Source of the DNA: Pseudomonas sp. S30
Lineage (GTDB): Bacteria; Pseudomonadota; Gammaproteobacteria; Pseudomonadales; Pseudomonadaceae
Length of the DNA stretch: 64,000 nt
Reading direction: 5' to 3'
Assembly (NCBI RefSeq): GCF_016518545.1
Contig: NZ_JACVTO010000021.1
Span: 37,682-101,681 of the forward strand
The notes beneath the pieces are model-generated. The model had not been told where the DNA came from. It worked only from the letters and a program-made list of their open reading frames with translations, and made no database searches. Positions 55,601 to 61,600 of the stretch are shown here, one piece after another. Both the position numbers and the translations under genes were made by a program. How positions within the stretch are numbered: position 1 is the first letter of the stretch; each line of letters opens with the position of its first letter.

Positions 55601-58600
55601 GCCCGGATGCTGGCCAACGGTGACCTGCAGCTGACCGTGCAGCGCCTGAACAACCAGCTCAAGGGCATCATTGCCGGTCAGGCTTCGGTCACGCTGAACA
55701 CCGTGCAGTTGCTCAACAGCGGCCAGGGCAGCCTGTATGCCAAGGGCGGCATGACGGTCACGGCCAGCGAGCAGTTCGACAACCAGCAGGGCGCGCTGCG
55801 CAGCGATGTTGGCCTGGACGTGAAGGCCGGCACCCTGGATAACGCCAATGGCCGTATCAGCAGCGCTGCGCCGCTGGTTCTGGCAAGCACTGGCATGGTC
55901 GGCAACCGCCAGGGCGAACTGCTCAGCGCCGCAGCCTTGACCTTGTCAAGCGCCGGGTTCGACAACCAGGGCGGCACCCTGGCCGGCGACGGCGCCGTGC
56001 AGGTCACCACCGGTGCCTTGAACAATCAGCAGGGCGGCCGCCTGACCAGTGCCGAGCGCCTCGACCTGGTGGCCGGGGCGGTGGACAACCGTTCCGGCGG
56101 ACGCATCGCCAGCAACGACGCTCTCACCGCCAGCTTCGCCAGTCTCGACCAGCGCGGCGGCGGCAAGCTGTACAGCACGCAGGCCCTGACCCTGGACATG
56201 CACCAGGGCCACCTGAACAACGCAGGTGGCCTGATCAGCACGCCCGGCCCGCTGGTGCTGAAGAACCTCGCCAGTGTGGCCAACCAGGGCGGCGAGATTT
56301 CCAGCGAACGAGCCTTCGTGCTGGCGGCCCAGCGCCTGGACAACAGCGGCGGCAAGCTGCTGAGCGACGAGGGCCTGACCGTCGTCCTCGAGCGTGTGCT
56401 GAGCAACGTGAAGGGGCAGGTGTCTGCGGCAGGGCTGAAGGTGAAGGCTGCGACTCTGGACAATACCGACGGCGTGCTCGGCAGCGAACAGGATCTGGCA
56501 CTGACCGCCACCGGCGAACTGATCAACCTGCGCGGCGAAGTCTCCAGCGCCGGCGCCAGCCGGGTCGAAGCCGCGAGCCTGGACAATCGCGCCGGTCAGG
56601 TCATGGGCGATGTCAGCCTAGACCTGTCGACCCGCGACGGCCTGAACAACCGGGGCGGCACCCTGGGTGCCGGACAACGCTTGCAGGTGACCAGCGCCAG
56701 CCTGGACAACAGCCAGTCCGGCAGCCTGGTGAGCGACGGCGCGCTCAGCGTGAAGGTCGACGGTCTGCTGGACAACCAGACCAAGGGTCGGGTGATGGCT
56801 AACGCCGGCATGGAGGTGCAGGCCAAGGTGCTCGACAACCGTGGCGGGCGCGTCTCCGCGCAGCAGCAACTCATGGTCCGTGGCGAGCGCCTGGACAACC
56901 GGGGTGGTGCAGTGCGTGCCAACCAGGACCTGAGCCTGCACATGGGTCAGCTGGACAACCGCGAGGGGGTACTCAACAGCAAGCAGGCCCTGGCCATCGC
57001 CGGCCAGGCGCTGCTTAACCAGGCTGGCCTCGTCAGTGCCATCGGCCCCGTAAGCCTGACCCTGGACAGTGTCGAGAACGCCCAGGGCCGTATCGCCAGT
57101 CAGAGCGACCTGCGCGCCGCGGTTGGCGTGCTGAATCAGCAGCGCGGCGAGCTTGTGGCCCAAGGTGAGCTGACCCTGAGCGGCACCACCCTGGACAACC
57201 GCGACGGCGGTCTGGTCGGCGCTACAAAAGCGCTGAAACTGACCCTCGACAGTGTCGATAACCAGGCCGGGGAAATCTCCAGCCAGGCCGGCGCCGAGCT
57301 GGGTGCCCAGCGCCTGGACAACAGCGGCGGCAAATTGCTCGCCGGCACAGCCTTGCACCTGGCCGTGGCGCAACTGATCAACCAGGCCAAAGGCCTGGTA
57401 TTCGCCCAGAATGCGCGCCTGACCGGCGTGAGTCTGGACAACAGCCAAGGCACGCTCGCCGCCCAGCGCGCACTGGCGATCGAGCTGGGCGCCGGCCTGG
57501 ACAACACCCAGGGCCTGCTCAGCAGCGAAGGCACCCTGGCGCTCGCGGGCCAGCGTATCGTCAACAGCGACGGGCGTATCACCAGCGCTGCTGCACTGGG
57601 TCTGACCAGCGCCGGCGAGGTGCTTAACCAGCGCGGCGTCATCGAGACCGCGCAGAGCCTCACGCTGGCCAGCGCCAGCCTGGACAACAGCCAGCAGGGC
57701 CTGCTCAAGAGCCAAGGCGCCGCGAGCCTTACCACCGGTATCTTCGACAACACTTCGGGCGGTCGTCTGCTCGCGGCCGAGGGGCTCGACCTCAAGGCCA
57801 CGCAGCTCGCCAACGGCGGCCGTATCGCCAGCGCCGCGACCTTGAATGCCAGCCTCGATGGCCTTACCCAGCAAGGCGGCGAACTGCTCAGCAATACCCA
57901 GCTGAACCTGGACCTCAATGGCGGTGACCTGATCAACGCCGGGTTGATCAACGCGCCCCTGCTGATGCTGAAGAACCTGGGCACCCTGGACAACCGCAAC
58001 GGCGAGGTGTCCAGTCAGAACGCGTTCGCCCTGGCGGCGCGCAGCCTCGATAACAGCCACGGCAAGCTGATCAGCAACCAGGGACTGACGTTGCGCATCG
58101 AGCAGGTCCTGGCCAACGCCAAAGGCCATATCAGCGGCGCCGGCCTGTACAGCCGCAGCGCCGGCCTGGACAACAGCGACGGCGTGTTCAGCAGCCGCGG
58201 CGGTCTGGACATCGGCGTCGACGCTCTGATCGACAACCAGCGCGGCACTCTGATCGGCGACGGTCAGGTGCTGCTCAGCGCTGCGAGCCTGGACAACCGT
58301 GGTGGCGAGATCGCCGGCAAGGCCGATCTGACCGTCAACGCGACCCTTCTGGACAACCGCAGTGGTCAACTGGTCGGCACCCAGGCCCTGCACCTGACCG
58401 GCGCCAGCCTCGATAACCGGGCCGGTCTGGTCGGCGCCACAAACGCGCTGAAACTCGACGTCGACACGCTCGACAACCGGGCCGGCGAGCTGACCAGCAA
58501 CGCCGACCTCAGCCTCACCGGCCAGCGTCTGGACAACGGCGACGACGGCCTGATGTTCGCCGCCAGCGGCCTGACCCTGGCCGTCGAGCAACTGTTCAAC

Positions 58601-61600
58601 CGCCAGGGCGGCACGCTCCGCGCCCAGCACGTTGACCTGACCGGTGCCAGCCTGGACAACGCCGGCGGCAGCGTCCTCAGCCAACAGCCGTTGCACCTGC
58701 GACTGGCCGGTGATCTGGACAACCGGGGCGGCCTGCTCAGCAGTGAAGATCGCCTGGACATCGAAGCCCGCAGCCTGGACAACAGCGGCGGCAGTGTTTC
58801 CAGTGCCCAGGGCCTGACGGTGGCGGTCAGCGGCCATTTGAACAACCAGAACGGCCAACTGGTCACCGACGGCGCCTTGGCCCTTGGCAGCGCCGCCTTG
58901 AGCAACCAGCAAGGCGCCATCAGCGGCAAGGCTCAGGTCACCGTCGACACCGGCGTGCTCGACAACCTCAACGGCCGCCTCAACAGCGGCGACACCCTGC
59001 ACCTCACCGCCAGCCAACTGAACAACGGCGGCAGCGTCGGCAGTGCCAAGGCGCTGAGCGCCAGCGTCGGCGGCTTCGACCAGCAGGGCGGCAAGCTCTT
59101 CAGCCACCAAGGCCTGACCCTGGACGTGAAGTACGGCCAGTTCAGCAACCAGGGCGGCTTGATCAACGCGAGCGGTCCGCTGGTGTTGAACAACCTCGCC
59201 GAGGTCAGCAACCAGAACGGCGAGATCTCCAGTGCCGAAGCCTTCACCCTTGCCGCGCAGAGCCTGGACAACAGCAACGGCAAGCTGCTCAGCAACCAGG
59301 CCCTGGTGCTGCGCATCGATCGCGCCCTGACCACCGTAAAAGGCCTGATCGGCGCGGCCAGCCTCGATGCGCGCGCCGCCACCGTCGACAATCGCGGCGG
59401 TACGCTGACCAGCCGCGGCGACCTGCAACTGACCAGCGATGGCCTGCTCGACAACCGCGACCAAGGCCTGATCAGCGCCCGGCAGACCCTGGCAGTGCGC
59501 AGCGCCGACCTGAACAACCTCAACGGCAGCCTGCTCGGTACAGCAGGCGTGACGCTCACCGCCCTGGCCCTGGACAACAGCCTGGGCGGCCTGATCAACA
59601 GCCAGGGCACCCTCGACCTGAACGCCGCCAGCCTGAACACCGGCAGCGGTGGCGAAGTCTCGGCCCGGGGCGCAATGGGCCTGACCCTGAGCGCCCTGGC
59701 GCTGGCGGGCGGTCGGTTGATGGGCGAGCAGGGCGTGACCCTGGACCTCAACGACAGCGACCTGGACAATCGCAGTGGGCAGATCCTTGCCAAGGGACCG
59801 CTGACCCTCAAACGCCTGCGCAGCTTCAGCAACCAGAACGGCGAACTGTCCAGCCAGGGCAGCCTGAACCTGAGCACGGGCACTCTGGACAACAGCGGCG
59901 GCAAGCTGATCAGCAGTGAAGTGCTGACACTCGAAGCCGCCAGGCTGATCAACCAGAACGGCCTGATGTCGGGCTGGCAAGGGCTGAACGTCGGCGGCGG
60001 CAGCCTCGACAACCGCCACAACGGCACCTTGTCCAGCCGCAGCGGCGCGGTCGATGTGCGGCTCTCCGGCGAACTGCTCAATGCCGGGGCCGGCGCTCTG
60101 GTCAGCCAGGGCGCGCTGACCGTCAGCGCTGCCAGCCTGGATAACAAGGGCGGCATACTGTCCAGTGGCGCAGGGCAGACACTGGTGGTCAGCGGTACGC
60201 TCGAAAACGCCAGCGGCGGCCTGATCGACAGCGGCGCGGAGCTCGATGTACAGGCGGCCAGCCTGAACAACACCGCTGGCACTGTCACAGCCCAGCGAGC
60301 GCTGGCCGTCACCGCCACCGACCTGGGTAACCAGAGCGGCATCCTGGCCAGCAATGGCCGCCTGACCCTCGATCTGCTGGGCCGCCTGGTGAACACTCAG
60401 GGCAAACTGGCCAGCGCCGGTGCATTGCTGTTGCAGCGCGCCACCCAGGTGGACAACCAGGGCGGCCAGATCGCCAGTCAGGGCGTGCTGACGCTGCTGG
60501 CCGGCGGCATCGACAACCGCCAGCGCGGCACCCTCGCCGGCAAGGACCGAGTGACGCTCACCAGTACCGGCGTGGTGCAGAACGATGCTGACGGCTTGAT
60601 CTACAGCCAAGGCGCGGACGTGCAACTCAGTGCCGTCAGCCTCAGCAACCGCGCGGGCGTCATCCAGGGCCAGCAAGGCCTTGGCCTGAGCATTACGGGC
60701 GGCCTGGACAACGAAAGCGGTACGCTGCTGGCCCAGACAGGCGACCTGACCGCCACGGCCAGCACCCTCGACAACCAGGGCGGCACGCTGGCCAGCGTGG
60801 CGGGGTTGCTCGATGTCCGCGTTGACGGCCCGTTGCTCAACGGCGTCGATGCCGCTCACAAGGCAGGCGTGATCCAGGGGCAGCGCTTGAACCTGGTGGC
60901 CGCCAGCGTCGACAACCAGCGCGGCGGCATCGCGGCGCAAAACGGCGACGCGCTGATCAATGCCCGCTTCTTCGCCAACGCCTACGGCGGCCTGTATGCC
61001 AAGCACCTGCTCCAGGTAGTGGGCGCAGCGCTGGACAACAGTGCCGGTCAAATAGCGGCCAATCGCCTGGACCTGATACTCGACGGCCAGCTCGGCAACC
61101 GTGGCGGCATCGTCGAAAGCGACACCGTGCTCAACGTTCGCGCCAGCGCCGTTGATAACCAAGGCGGTCAATTGCGCGCCCTGGGCAGCAGCGGCAAGAC
61201 CGATTTCCAACTGCTTGGCGGATTCGATAACCGCAGCGGTCGCCTCGAAACCCGCAACAGCGACCTGACCCTGAACGCCACTGGCTTGCAGAACCAGGGC
61301 GGTAGTGTGCTGCACGGTGGCACCGGCACCTTCGACATTGCCACTGCTACCCTCTTGGCGGCGGGCGGCGACGTGGTCACCAGCGGTGGCCTGACCCTCA
61401 CCGCCGATACCTGGACCAACAGCAGCGTGATTCAGGCGGGCCGGCTGACGGTGAATGTCGCTGAGCTGAGCCAGACGGCCACGGGGCAGTTGCTGGCAGC
61501 GGAGCGTTTCTCCGGCAGCGGCAACAACTGGAGCACGGCTGGGGTCATCGCCAGTGACGGAGGGCTTGACCTGAACTTGATCGGCCGCTTGAACACCAGC

